DNA of 64,000 nt from Leptolyngbya boryana PCC 6306 (GCF_000353285.1 NZ_KB731324.1:3738577-3802576); one strand, 5' to 3'. Counted from the stretch's first letter, positions 25,494 to 33,942 are shown. Made by a program: numbers and translations. Notes: a model not told the origin generated them from the letters alone.

Positions 25494-26675
25494 ATGTTAG
25501 ATCTGACAAAACTCGCTCAACAAATGCAAGGCATTAGCCAACAGTTGACCCTCGAAGCAACGGCAACTCGACAACGCCTCGATCGAGCACAATTGCTAAT
25601 GGCGCAAGCAAATGAGCGACAAGCAGATCTCGTGCAAATGCAAGAACTATGGCGCGATCGCTTAAATTTCACCGCAGCGATGCCACTCGAATCCCTCGAC
25701 ACTCGCATTGAGATTGCTGCACCTCCGGCTGCTCATACGGTGATTGCCACCGATGGTTCTCAAATCGCACCCAGTCATCATGAAATTGCTTATTGCTATT
25801 TGATCAATGTGGGACGGATCATTTTGCACTATGGGCAAAGCAAGTTACCTTTACTCGATAGCTTGCCAGAAGTCTTTTATCGCCCTGAAGATCTCTATGT
25901 TTCTAGGCAATGGGGAATTCGCACCGAGGAGTGGATGGGCTATCAAAGAACTGCTTTAGAAGCGCAAATTCTAGCAGAGTTAGCACAAGCTCTAACTGAT
26001 GAAATGGAAGCTCCAACACTCGCGCTTACAGATGGTTCTTTGATTTACTGGTTTTTGGAACAGTTACCTGCTGAAGCACGCGATCGTATTCTGGCTCCCA
26101 TCCTAGCCGCATGGGATCAATTAAGAGCGATTTCCGTGCCGCTAGTTGGTTATATCAGTGCTTCTCGCAGCGGAGAAGCTTTGAATTTCTTAAGGCTGCA
26201 AAGCTGTCCTTACCTCGCACCGGACTGTATGACGCATTGTAGTGAAGTCGTCGATCGTGCGCCTTGCCAAGTCCTCGATCCACTTAAAGATGCAGCTTTG
26301 TGGGCAATTAGGCTAGAACCGGGACAACGTAGTCCCTTATGGAAGAGTTCGGCTCGAATTCAGGAATTTTATGGCGATCATGCGATTCATTTCTGCTATG
26401 TGAATGTTGGTAGTGAAATTGCGCGGGTGGAAGTTCCGGCTTGGGTTGCAGCCGATGAGGATATGTTGCAATCTGCATTGAGTTTAGTATTGGGTCAGGT
26501 ACAGAAAGGATATGGATATCCCGTGGCGCTGGCAGAGGCGCATAATCAAGCTGTTGTACGCGGCGGCGATCGCGCTCGATTCTTTGCACTTCTCGAACAG
26601 CAGATGATCAAAGCTGGATTGCGCAATGTCGGCACGTCCTACAAAGAAACTCGAAAGCGGGGCAGTATCGCTTGA
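25494..26675 (+). CDS. NurA-domain nuclease
   Basis: A 393-residue protein with the NurA fold, an RNase H-like 5'-3' nuclease that works with the HerA translocase in archaeal break resection. The catalytic motifs are ATDGSQIAPSHH (about 88-99, with the first metal-binding Asp) and LALTDGSLIYWF (the second Asp). The N-terminal 70 residues form a coiled coil (DLTKLAQQMQGISQQLTLEATATRQRLDR region). ATG 25494 is chosen as the first start after a non-coding stretch, although the frame stays open upstream. No HerA-like ATPase is present in the window. Its cyanobacterial role is not known. Confidence 0.82.
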   Translation: MLDLTKLAQQMQGISQQLTLEATATRQRLDRAQLLMAQANERQADLVQMQELWRDRLNFTAAMPLESLDTRIEIAAPPAAHTVIATDGSQIAPSHHEIAYCYLINVGRIILHYGQSKLPLLDSLPEVFYRPEDLYVSRQWGIRTEEWMGYQRTALEAQILAELAQALTDEMEAPTLALTDGSLIYWFLEQLPAEARDRILAPILAAWDQLRAISVPLVGYISASRSGEALNFLRLQSCPYLAPDCMTHCSEVVDRAPCQVLDPLKDAALWAIRLEPGQRSPLWKSSARIQEFYGDHAIHFCYVNVGSEIARVEVPAWVAADEDMLQSALSLVLGQVQKGYGYPVALAEAHNQAVVRGGDRARFFALLEQQMIKAGLRNVGTSYKETRKRGSIA

Positions 26676-26764
26676 GTGTGTTTTTTCTTGAAGCCAAGAG
26701 TCGTTTGATTTTCCCTGAAACTTGAAATTGGTAAAGTAAGGTTGCATCCTGTTTGGTTGAGCGA

Positions 26765-27910
26765 ATGCAATTCACTTTTCATCCTGCTGAAGATTTCAGC
26801 GATCTCAAACGGTTTGGCAGAATTTTGTCGCAGTGCTTTGATGCGCCACTTTCAGATGAGCCTACTTATCTCAGTCGAATTGGAGTAGAGAATACTCGGC
26901 TTTTATGGGCAGACCAAGAAGTGATCGGAGGATTGGGATTGCTCAATTTAGGGCAATGGTACAACCGAGTGAACTTGCCGATGGTTGGAGTCGCAGCCGT
27001 GGGCATTGCTCCAGAATGGCGAGGACAAGGCAGCGCGATCGCGCTATTAAAATCGACGTTGCAAGAACTGCATGATCGAGAAGTGCCTCTCTCTGTCTTA
27101 TTTTCTGCGGCTCAACCTTTGTATCGAAAAGTCGGATATGAGCAAGCTGGAGCTTTTTGCATTTGGGAAGTGGATACGGCGAGCATTCAACTTCACTCGC
27201 AAGAATTGCCAGTCCGATCGTTAAGTTTAGATTCTCCTCTGTTTGCTACACTATACAATCAGCAAGCCCAACGAAATCAAGGGTTTCTCGATCGCAATTC
27301 TGTCATTTGGTCGAATCTCTATAGCTTTGATGCAAAATCTCCAACGTATGCTTATCAAATTGGAGAAGAAGGCTATATTACCTTTCAGCAAAACCAAGGA
27401 CGGTTGATTGTCAAAGATTGGGTTTTACTGTCACCTGCTGCGATGCGGCAGTTCTGGGCGTTTTTATCACATCATCGATCGCAAATCGATCGCATTGAAT
27501 GGAAAAGCTCACCCATTGATGTTCTTAGTTTATGTCTGCCGGATCAAACTGCTAAAATCAAATCCTTGAGTCGGTGGATGCTACGGATTGTGCACCTTAA
27601 ACAAGCACTAGAACAGCGGAGCTATCCGAATTCAATCGAAACTGAACTCCATCTCAATGTTCACGATTCCCTATTTTCAAGCAATCATGGCTTATTTACG
27701 CTGAGTATTGCCAAAGGGAAAGGAACCTTGACCCCAGGGGGCAAAGGTGAGCTACAGCTCAGCATTAATGCACTTTCTCCCCTGTATACAGGATTGTTAA
27801 CCGCAGAGCAACTCGCTTGCTCATACCAACTGAACGGAACTGCAACTGCGATCGAGACTGCAACCTCTCTCTTTTCGAGTCCGCTTCCCTGGATGCCTGA
27901 TGCATTTTAA
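26765..27910 (+). CDS. Eis-like GNAT N-acetyltransferase
   Basis: A 381-residue protein built like mycobacterial Eis. The N-terminal GNAT domain has the acetyl-CoA motif VGIAPEWRGQGSAIALLKSTL (V/I-x-R-x-x-GxGxA) and LYRKVGYEQAG. A second, degenerate GNAT-like domain and a C-terminal SCP2-like domain (about 290-381) follow. Eis enzymes acetylate amines, including aminoglycosides and protein lysines. The substrate is unknown here. ATG 26765 is preferred to a TTG four codons earlier. The gap to the NurA gene is 89 bases. Confidence 0.85.
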   Translation: MQFTFHPAEDFSDLKRFGRILSQCFDAPLSDEPTYLSRIGVENTRLLWADQEVIGGLGLLNLGQWYNRVNLPMVGVAAVGIAPEWRGQGSAIALLKSTLQELHDREVPLSVLFSAAQPLYRKVGYEQAGAFCIWEVDTASIQLHSQELPVRSLSLDSPLFATLYNQQAQRNQGFLDRNSVIWSNLYSFDAKSPTYAYQIGEEGYITFQQNQGRLIVKDWVLLSPAAMRQFWAFLSHHRSQIDRIEWKSSPIDVLSLCLPDQTAKIKSLSRWMLRIVHLKQALEQRSYPNSIETELHLNVHDSLFSSNHGLFTLSIAKGKGTLTPGGKGELQLSINALSPLYTGLLTAEQLACSYQLNGTATAIETATSLFSSPLPWMPDAF

Positions 27911-27975
27911 TTCTCAGTCAAGCTGTAAGCCGGAGTCGCAAATTAGAATTCTGCTTGCCGATTTTAATGGATAGA

Positions 27976-28062
27976 CGATTAAAAACCGCAGATTTCATCA
28001 CAAAGATAGATGAATTTAGTGTTTAATACGCTAGTGTCTATCTTTGTTGACGGTTTTCGATT
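27976..28062. mobile_element. MITE-like element with 5-bp flanking repeat
   Basis: A 77-base segment (27981-28057) is bounded by the terminal inverted repeat AAAACCG (27982-27988) and CGGTTTT (28051-28057). Inside it, ACAAAGATAGA (28000-28010) pairs perfectly with TCTATCTTTGT (28037-28047). Directly outside lies CGATT on each side (27976-27980 and 28058-28062), as a target duplication would leave. It lies in a 238-base gap with no other gene. It could instead be a structured RNA. Confidence 0.4.
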
Positions 28063-28121
28063 ATACCTCCACAATGCAAGGTAGTTTGTAATCAGGGTAA
28101 TCACAAAACCATATCCACGTC

Positions 28122-28159
28122 TTGATGTAATGTCTTCACATTGATGTAATGTCTTCACA
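28122..28159 (+). repeat. 19-bp tandem duplication across a start codon
   Basis: Two exact head-to-tail copies of TTGATGTAATGTCTTCACA (28122-28140, 28141-28159). Each copy holds an ATG followed by TCTTCACA. In the second copy this ATG (28149) opens the NanE-GNAT gene; in the first (28130) it reads ATG TCT TCA CAT TGA and stops after four codons. Confidence 0.9.
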
Positions 28160-29333
28160 GGTGGTCATTCAATTTATGCCTCGCGATATCGCCCAACTTC
28201 TAAAACCCCTTGAATCTGGGCTAATCGTATCTTGCCAAGCACCCGCAGATTCACCCTTAAATCACCCGACGATCATTGCTGCGATCGCAGAATCTGTGGT
28301 TGCCCAAAATGCAGTTGCCGTTCGGATTGATACGCCAGAACGAGTTACTGCTGTCCGGCAGCGGATTTCGGCTCCAATCTTGGGTCTCTGGAAGCAGAAG
28401 ATTCCAGGATATGAAGTTTATATCACGCCTAGGTTTGAACAGGCTCAAGCACTAGCAGAAGCTGGAGCCGATTTTATTGCGATCGATGCGACCTTGCGCG
28501 ATCGACCTGAACCCATTGAAATCTTGATCCAGAGGATTCATCAGGAACTCGGTAAGCTTGTGGTCGCGGATATTGATAGCTTGGAATCTGCGATCGCAGC
28601 GATTCAAGCTGGGGCAGACATGATTGCCACGACCATGTACGGATTTACGCCAGCGACAGAAGGCTGTTCACCGCCAGCTTTTGATCTGTTAGCTGAGATT
28701 CTCGAGAAATCAAATGTACCTGTTATTTGTGAGGGCAAAGTCAATTCGCCGGAACTTGCAAGACAAGCGATCGATTTAGGTGCATATGCAGTTGTTGTGG
28801 GAACGGCAATTACGGGGATTGAAGCTCATGTGCAAGCGTTTGATGCTGCGCTGCGAAAGAAGATTCCAGCGCTTTTAATCGAGCGAAATGACACGTATCA
28901 TTTTGCACTGTTTACTCAGGAGCATCCTTCCTACCGTAACTATGTGCGATCTAAGTTGCGGCAATATAATCCTGAAACGACATCAGCGAATGGCTACTTT
29001 GATCAAAGTGCATTACGAGGATTGCCAATTGAAATTTTCTTGTTAGACGATCGCGATAAAGTCAAAGCAGGCTTAGTGAGTTTAACTCGCTGGAATTGGC
29101 TATTGATTGAGGCGCTATGGGTTGAAGAATCAATTCGGAGACAAGGGTTTGCAAGCCAATTGATGCATTTAGCAGAGCAGGAAGCGAGACGCAGAGGCTG
29201 CACCGAAGCGCTACTCGATACGTTTAGTTTTCAAGCCAAGGAGTTTTATGAAAAGCTTGGCTATGAAATGTTTGCTCAAGTTGATGATTATCCTTCTGGA
29301 TATAGCTTCTTTCAATTGAAAAAAGAGCTATGA
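28149..29333 (+). CDS. NanE-like epimerase fused to a GNAT acetyltransferase
   Basis: A 394-residue fusion. Residues about 15-232 are an N-acetylmannosamine-6-phosphate 2-epimerase (NanE) TIM barrel: GLIVSCQAPADSPLN, ILGLWKQKIPGYEVYITP with the catalytic Lys, FIAIDATLRDRP, MIATTMYGFTPATEG, VPVICEGKVNSPELA with the catalytic Glu, and AVVVGTAIT. Residues about 245-394 are GNAT, with VEESIRRQGFASQLMHLAEQEARRRG and EFYEKLGYEMF. NanE is normally about 230 residues and alone. The fusion may couple epimerisation to acetylation of an amino sugar. ATG 28149 lies in the second copy of a 19-bp duplication; ATG 28176 (MPRDI) is an alternative start. Confidence 0.85.
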   Translation: MSSQVVIQFMPRDIAQLLKPLESGLIVSCQAPADSPLNHPTIIAAIAESVVAQNAVAVRIDTPERVTAVRQRISAPILGLWKQKIPGYEVYITPRFEQAQALAEAGADFIAIDATLRDRPEPIEILIQRIHQELGKLVVADIDSLESAIAAIQAGADMIATTMYGFTPATEGCSPPAFDLLAEILEKSNVPVICEGKVNSPELARQAIDLGAYAVVVGTAITGIEAHVQAFDAALRKKIPALLIERNDTYHFALFTQEHPSYRNYVRSKLRQYNPETTSANGYFDQSALRGLPIEIFLLDDRDKVKAGLVSLTRWNWLLIEALWVEESIRRQGFASQLMHLAEQEARRRGCTEALLDTFSFQAKEFYEKLGYEMFAQVDDYPSGYSFFQLKKEL

Positions 29334-29336
29334 AAA

Positions 29337-29357
29337 AAGGCGTAATCATTACGCCTT
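29337..29357 (-). terminator. Intrinsic terminator abutting the stop of the convergent gene
   Basis: Read on the minus strand, AAGGCGTAAT pairs with ATTACGCCTT and is followed by TTTT running into the stop codon of the NanE-GNAT gene. It is 146-166 bases downstream of the minus-strand gene ending at 29503 and probably terminates it. The plus-strand side has no T tract. Confidence 0.6.
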
Positions 29358-29388
29358 CAGCAGCTTCAAATCAGTTGTGAAGTAAGGC

Positions 29389-29436
29389 GTGGAGAGTAGG
29401 GAATCTAGAGTGATGCTCTAATTCCCTACCCTCCAC
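29389..29436. repeat. Intergenic inverted repeat, GAGTAGGGA type
   Basis: GTGGAGAGTAGGGAAT (29389-29404) faces ATTCCCTACCCTCCAC (29421-29436) with one mismatch; the loop holds an inner stem TAGAG/CTCTA. It is between convergent genes and shares the AGTAGGGA/TCCCTACT core of the repeat at 18715-18756. Confidence 0.55.
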
Positions 29437-29502
29437 CCTTTCTAGCAGTGACGACTCAAACAGGAGCGCGATCGCTAGGAATTATAGAGGGAGTTTGTTG
29501 GA

Positions 29503-29907
29503 CTAAATCGCCCCTGTTCCTCGCCCACGCTGATCGTGTTCCATCGTCAGCTTACCTTCTTCATCCTGATTGATTTCGCGATATTCTTCGACTCGCTGCT
29601 GATGTTGCTCCTCTTCAGCCTGACGGGCATCACCAGGAACTTCATAGTACATCTCAGGTTCGATCGCATAGTTGTTCAGTAAGCCTTCTTGATCAACAGT
29701 ATAGCCTCCTGTTGTTTCAATGCTTTTTGAATCTGTTTGATCATCTGTTGAAGCAGAAGCTTCACGTTCTTCGGTTGGAACGGTCTTGAACTGAGAACCT
29801 TCGCGCTCCTTGCGAGCAGCCGTTTCAGCTGGAATAATATGCGGATCATAGGCATCGCTTTGAGCGCGATCGTGGCTATCGGTTGAGATCGTTCTATCCT
29901 GACTCAT
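29503..29907 (-). CDS. Hydrophilic, probably disordered, conserved protein
   Basis: A 134-residue protein almost without hydrophobic segments and rich in Glu, Gln, Asp, Ser and Thr. It has one short ordered-looking block, GGYTVDQEGLLNNYAIEPEMYYEVPGD, and a polar tail ending in RGRGTGAI. The start is preceded by AAGGAGAAATTTGCT. Together with the GlsB-like gene 57 bases upstream on the same strand it looks like a stress-response pair; hydrophilic disordered proteins are common in desiccation or osmotic stress. The function is not known. Confidence 0.6.
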   Translation of the reverse strand: MSQDRTISTDSHDRAQSDAYDPHIIPAETAARKEREGSQFKTVPTEEREASASTDDQTDSKSIETTGGYTVDQEGLLNNYAIEPEMYYEVPGDARQAEEEQHQQRVEEYREINQDEEGKLTMEHDQRGRGTGAI

Positions 29908-29964
29908 AGCAAATTTCTCCTTATATTTGGTAGCAGATTTCTCCTTAGATTTAGTCAGTGAGAT

Positions 29965-30234
29965 TTAGTAAGCGCGACCTGCGAACTTGTAGTAGATAAA
30001 GAGCGCAATAATTGCACCCAAAACTGCCAAGAAAACGCCCGTCAAGCTCAAGCTAGTTGCAGCGAAAGCAAATGTTCCAGTTTCAAGCAGCGTTGCGATC
30101 GTTCCACCAATAAAGGCACCAACGATACCGAGAATCAAAGTTCCCAGAATTCCACCGCCTTGACGACCGGGATAAATTGCTTTTGCAATTGCACCTGCCA
30201 ACAGTCCCAAAATGATCCAAGCTAGAATATTCAT
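29965..30234 (-). CDS. GlsB/YeaQ/YmgE stress-response membrane protein
   Basis: An 89-residue protein of the transglycosylase-associated (GlsB/YeaQ/YmgE) family, small membrane proteins induced by general stress. Three helices are visible: ILAWIILGLLAGAIAKAI, GILGTLILGIVGAFIGGTIATLL and a C-terminal GVFLAVLGAIIALFIYY. The signature PGRQGGGILGTLILGIVGA is characteristic. Its role is not defined in any organism. It lies upstream of the hydrophilic protein gene and is divergent from the YihY-like gene. Confidence 0.9.
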   Translation of the reverse strand: MNILAWIILGLLAGAIAKAIYPGRQGGGILGTLILGIVGAFIGGTIATLLETGTFAFAATSLSLTGVFLAVLGAIIALFIYYKFAGRAY

Positions 30235-30443
30235 AGTTATCTTCCGTGTAATTTAACTCTTTGAAAACCATGTGATTAACTTAACAGGCTGGAGATTCAG
30301 TCGTACCTTTCTGAGGTTAGGAGCGCTGACAGAACTTCCTCAGTCTCAAGGTGGATTTGCGCAAAACTCGTACTTGTGGGCGATGAAATGAATCTTTGTC
30401 TTACTATAAGTTGACACATAGATATATCTAAACGTCTATTCCT

Positions 30444-31349
30444 ATGCGATTCAAAACGATTGTGCGCTTGCTGCGAGATACGGTGACAGAGTGGAATGAA
30501 GATAATGTTCCTTTGTTAGCGGCGGCGTTGGCTTACTATACGATGTTTTCGATCGCGCCTCTGTTGATCATTGCGATCGCAATTGCAGGTGCAATTTATG
30601 GACAAGAGGCAGCCCAAGGCGAAATTGTTGGGCAGATTCAAGGTTTAGTGGGCAGAGATGGCGCAGAGTTCATTCAATCGATGATCGAAAATGCCAGTAA
30701 GCCTGGAGCAGGAGGAGGAGTTGCAACCTTTATCGGGATTGTAGTTCTAATTTTTGGAGCCTCTGGAGTGTTCGGACAGTTGCAAACGGCACTCAATACA
30801 ATTTGGGAAGTAAAACCGAAGCCAGGGCGGGCAGTAAAAAGCTTTCTACAAGCGCGGTTTCTCTCGTTTGCAATGGTCTTGGTGATTGGATTTTTATTGC
30901 TGGTTTCGTTAGTCTTGTCTGCAATTCTAGCCGGGATTAGCGCGTACTTTGGAGCATTCCTACCGGGGTCGATCGCGATTGGGCAAATCCTCAATTTTGT
31001 GATTTCGTTTGGGATTATTACACTGCTCTTTGCTTCAATCTATCGATTCTTGCCCGATGTGCATGTGCCTTGGAAGAACCTTTGGGTTGGTGCGGCAGTG
31101 ACAGCTTTATTGTTCAATCTAGGTAAGTTCTTACTCGGTCTTTACCTGGGTAATAGCGGTGTTAGCTCGACCTATGGAGCGGCTGGATCGCTGGTTGTGA
31201 TATTGATTTGGGTATTTTATTCAGCACAGATTTTGCTGTTTGGAGCTGAGTTTACGCAAGTATATTCTAAGTATCGAGGTAGACCGATTACGCCTTCGAG
31301 TCATGCCGTTTCGCTCAAAGATGAAGTTGTCGATCGAGATGCTCCCTAA
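30444..31349 (+). CDS. YihY/BrkB-family membrane protein
   Basis: A 301-residue inner-membrane protein of the YihY/BrkB family, once thought to be RNase BN, now of unknown transport or envelope function. Six hydrophobic segments are visible, the first in LAAALAYYTMFSIAPLLIIAIAIAGAIYG and the last in SLVVILIWVFYSAQILLFGAEF. Family motifs ALAYYTMFSIAPLL and ALNTIWEVKP are intact. The length is normal. A long hairpin follows the stop (31355-31387). It probably stands alone, as its neighbours on both sides are on the other strand. Confidence 0.9.
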   Translation: MRFKTIVRLLRDTVTEWNEDNVPLLAAALAYYTMFSIAPLLIIAIAIAGAIYGQEAAQGEIVGQIQGLVGRDGAEFIQSMIENASKPGAGGGVATFIGIVVLIFGASGVFGQLQTALNTIWEVKPKPGRAVKSFLQARFLSFAMVLVIGFLLLVSLVLSAILAGISAYFGAFLPGSIAIGQILNFVISFGIITLLFASIYRFLPDVHVPWKNLWVGAAVTALLFNLGKFLLGLYLGNSGVSSTYGAAGSLVVILIWVFYSAQILLFGAEFTQVYSKYRGRPITPSSHAVSLKDEVVDRDAP

Positions 31350-31354
31350 TGACG

Positions 31355-31387
31355 AGAACTCCGAGCTTAGCAAAAGCTTGGAGTTCT
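31355..31387. terminator. 14-bp hairpin between convergent genes
   Basis: AGAACTCCGAGCTT (31355-31368) pairs with AAGCTTGGAGTTCT (31374-31387) over all 14 positions with one G-T pair and a 5-base loop. Only a weak T-rich stretch follows on the plus strand. It sits between the YihY-like stop and the response-regulator stop and could serve both. Confidence 0.5.
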
Positions 31388-31393
31388 GAGGCT

Positions 31394-32089
31394 TTATTTC
31401 ACTAATCCTGCTCGCAGTGCGCGAACTGCAATCTGAGTCCGATCATTCACACAGAGTTTATTGAGAATGTTGCGAACGTGAGTTTTGACCGTTCCAATTG
31501 TGATGTAAAGCTTCTCTGCAATCTCAGCGTTACTTCGCCCATCTACGATCAGTTCCAGTACATCTAGCTCCCGAGTCGTTAGCGGATATTCAGAAATCAT
31601 GCCGCTATCTTCAAAAGAAAGCTTGTTAATGGTAACTGTCGTGGTCGCTTCAGTCGGTCGAGCCAGCTTGACTTGACCTAGGACAATTCGCGCGATCGCG
31701 GGATCGATCCAGGCGTTTCCAGAGGCAGTTGTGTGAATCGCTTCAGATAACCGTGAGCCTGTAATATCTTTCATGCAATAAGAATCTGCGCCTGCCGCAA
31801 ATGCAGCGAGTACCATCTCTTCATCATCGTGCATCGTCATGATCAAGATTTTGGTGTTTGGAGCTTCTCCATCGGTTCTAAATTGCTGCGTCAGTTCGAT
31901 CCCGGTCATATCCGGCAAACCAATATCGACGATCGCAACGTCCGGTTGAGTTGAGCGAATCAGATTCAACCCTGATCGAGCATCCCGCGCTTCGCCAACA
32001 AGTTCAATACCTTGCTCTCTCAAAAGTGCTCGAATCCCAAAGCGAGTCAAATCATGATCTTCAATCAATACAACTCGAATCTTCTCCAT
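31394..32089 (-). CDS. NarL/LuxR-family response regulator
   Basis: A 231-residue transcription factor. The receiver has the acidic pair in VVLIEDHDLTR, the phosphoacceptor Asp in VAIVDIGLPDMTG, and Lys in YCMKDI. The C-terminal LuxR-type helix-turn-helix is complete: LTTRELDVLELIVDGRSNAEIAEKLYITIGTVKTHVRNIL broken here for length into its two helices. The linker is 30 residues. No histidine kinase lies next to it, so its partner is elsewhere. The 313 bases upstream to the next, divergent gene hold no other gene. Confidence 0.93.
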   Translation of the reverse strand: MEKIRVVLIEDHDLTRFGIRALLREQGIELVGEARDARSGLNLIRSTQPDVAIVDIGLPDMTGIELTQQFRTDGEAPNTKILIMTMHDDEEMVLAAFAAGADSYCMKDITGSRLSEAIHTTASGNAWIDPAIARIVLGQVKLARPTEATTTVTINKLSFEDSGMISEYPLTTRELDVLELIVDGRSNAEIAEKLYITIGTVKTHVRNILNKLCVNDRTQIAVRALRAGLVK

Positions 32090-32402
32090 TTTGGCTGCTC
32101 CTACAGACGTATAAACTTTTCAGTTCAATTGCAGATTTACTTATAGTGAAATAATTCTAGATCGAGAGCATATGCAAAGCGGTCTACCTACAGTCATAGC
32201 TTTAGAGCCGTAAAATCTCGGACTAACTCTATCCAAAGATTGAACTTCGTTAAACTTGGCGCAATTCATTTCCGTAGTTTCTTGGATGTTTGTACTATCT
32301 TGAGCGAGTCATGACCTGTTTCTCGCTCGTCTTTGCCAATTCGCGTTCTAATAGAGAGATTGCTTGTGTTATTCGGTCATCAACATCATCAGGAGTTCGA
32401 TC

Positions 32403-33329
32403 GTGAAAAGGCTGTGGCTTGCAAGTCTGGCAATATTTGGCTGCGGTAGCTTAGGATTATGGTTTGTTCACTCTCTCGTTTCTTCTCAGGTTTCTGTTTC
32501 TTCTCAAGTGGCTCCCACCCAACAACCAACCGTCTTTGCATCTCCATCGGCAAGGGTTACTCAGGGTGTACCTAGATATCAAGTTTATTCTTTGCCTAAT
32601 AGCGAAATTCATACGGTGACGATCGCACCTCAAAGTCAATTTAAAGTGTCGATCGCGCTTTCTCCAAAGTTGGAACCGATCGAGCAATTTGGCAAATCGA
32701 TGAATGCGATCGCAGCCCTAAACGGTGGGTTCTTTGACCCGAAAAATGAAAAAACGACTTCCTATATTACGAAAAACGGCAAAGTTGTTTCAGCTCCCAA
32801 CACCAATGATCGCTTAATGAAGAATCCCGATCTCCAGCCGTACTTGCCTCAAATCCTAGAGCGATCGGAGTTTCGACAGTACAAATGCGGCGAGAAGATT
32901 CAATATGCGATCGCGGCTCGTTCGGCAGTCGCACCGTCGGGGTGTCAGTTGATCGATGCCATTGGCGCTGGTCCTCAACTGTTACCCAGATTGACCGCGA
33001 AACAAGAGGGCTTTGTCGATGAGATGGTCGGAAGAGATTCGATTGGGGTCACGCAGCGCAATGCGAGAAGTGCGATCGGGATCTTAAAAGATGGTTCAGT
33101 CATTTTAGTCATGGCAGCCCAAAAGCCAGATGCACCGCAAAATTCCGGGATGTCTGTGCAAGCAATGACTGGATTTTTGCAACGGTTGGGTGTTGAACAA
33201 GCCTTGAACTTAGATGGGGGTTCATCGTCATCGCTGATCTACAAAGATCAAACGTTCTATGGCAAAGTAGATAAAGATGGAAAAGCCGTTTCCAGAGCGA
33301 TTAAGTCTGCCATTGTCGTGCATGAATGA
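32403..33329 (+). CDS. Phosphodiester glycosidase (NAGPA) family protein
   Basis: A 308-residue exported protein whose C-terminal domain (about 95-308) is of the NAGPA type, named after the enzyme that removes N-acetylglucosamine from a phosphodiester. Signatures are MNAIAALNGGFFDP, SAIGILKDGSVILVMA, and EQALNLDGGSSSSLIY. The N-terminus has a signal anchor (KRLWLASLAIFGCGSLGLWF). GTG 32403 is chosen because AGGAG sits 7 bases upstream. Its stop overlaps the start of the AlkA-like gene. In bacteria the family is linked to cell-envelope glycan turnover. Confidence 0.85.
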   Translation: MKRLWLASLAIFGCGSLGLWFVHSLVSSQVSVSSQVAPTQQPTVFASPSARVTQGVPRYQVYSLPNSEIHTVTIAPQSQFKVSIALSPKLEPIEQFGKSMNAIAALNGGFFDPKNEKTTSYITKNGKVVSAPNTNDRLMKNPDLQPYLPQILERSEFRQYKCGEKIQYAIAARSAVAPSGCQLIDAIGAGPQLLPRLTAKQEGFVDEMVGRDSIGVTQRNARSAIGILKDGSVILVMAAQKPDAPQNSGMSVQAMTGFLQRLGVEQALNLDGGSSSSLIYKDQTFYGKVDKDGKAVSRAIKSAIVVHE

Positions 33330-33930
33330 TTATGCGATCGCAATTCAAACTTTAAAGCTTGCTGATCCGAGACTGGGAACAGTCATTGATCAAGTGGGAG
33401 AGTGCAAACTGACTCAGCAATCAGGAGATTTGTTGCACTCACTTGCGCGATCAATTGTTTATCAACAGCTATCAACAAAAGCTGCAACGGCAATTTATCA
33501 TCGGTTTCTTGAGCTTTACCGCGATCGCGCCATTACAGCAGAAGCAATTCTAGAAACGCCAGATGAAACGCTACGAGGAGTTGGATTTTCACGCCAAAAA
33601 ATTGTTTATCTCAAGGATCTGGCACAAAATATTCAAACCGGATTGCCAACGCTAGAAGAATTAGAAGAATTAGAAGACGAAGCGATTATCCAAACACTGA
33701 TTAAAGTCAAAGGGATTGGACGTTGGACTGTTCAGATGCTTCTGATTTTTCGACTGCATCGCTGGAATGTCTTGCCTGTTGATGATCTGGGGATTCGAGC
33801 GGGAATTCGGCGGATTTATCAGCTAGAAGAATTACCAGATAAAAAGACAGTTTTGCAAGTCGGACAGGCTTGGAACCCGTATTGTACGATCGCGAGTTGG
33901 TATATTTGGCGGAGTTTAGAATTGCCCTAG
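33322..33930 (+). CDS. AlkA-like DNA-3-methyladenine glycosylase
   Basis: A 202-residue HhH-GPD superfamily base-excision enzyme that removes alkylated purines. The helix-hairpin-helix is LIKVKGIGRWTVQMLLIF, followed by the catalytic Asp in LPVDDLGIRAGI. The N-terminal helix QQSGDLLHSLARSIVYQQLSTKAA matches the family. There is no N-terminal TBP-like domain as in E. coli AlkA, so it is the short yeast Mag-like type. ATG 33322 overlaps the preceding stop by 8 bases, implying co-translation with the unrelated NAGPA-type gene. Confidence 0.9.
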   Translation: MNDYAIAIQTLKLADPRLGTVIDQVGECKLTQQSGDLLHSLARSIVYQQLSTKAATAIYHRFLELYRDRAITAEAILETPDETLRGVGFSRQKIVYLKDLAQNIQTGLPTLEELEELEDEAIIQTLIKVKGIGRWTVQMLLIFRLHRWNVLPVDDLGIRAGIRRIYQLEELPDKKTVLQVGQAWNPYCTIASWYIWRSLELP

Positions 33931-33942
33931 ATTCAGGTCAGT

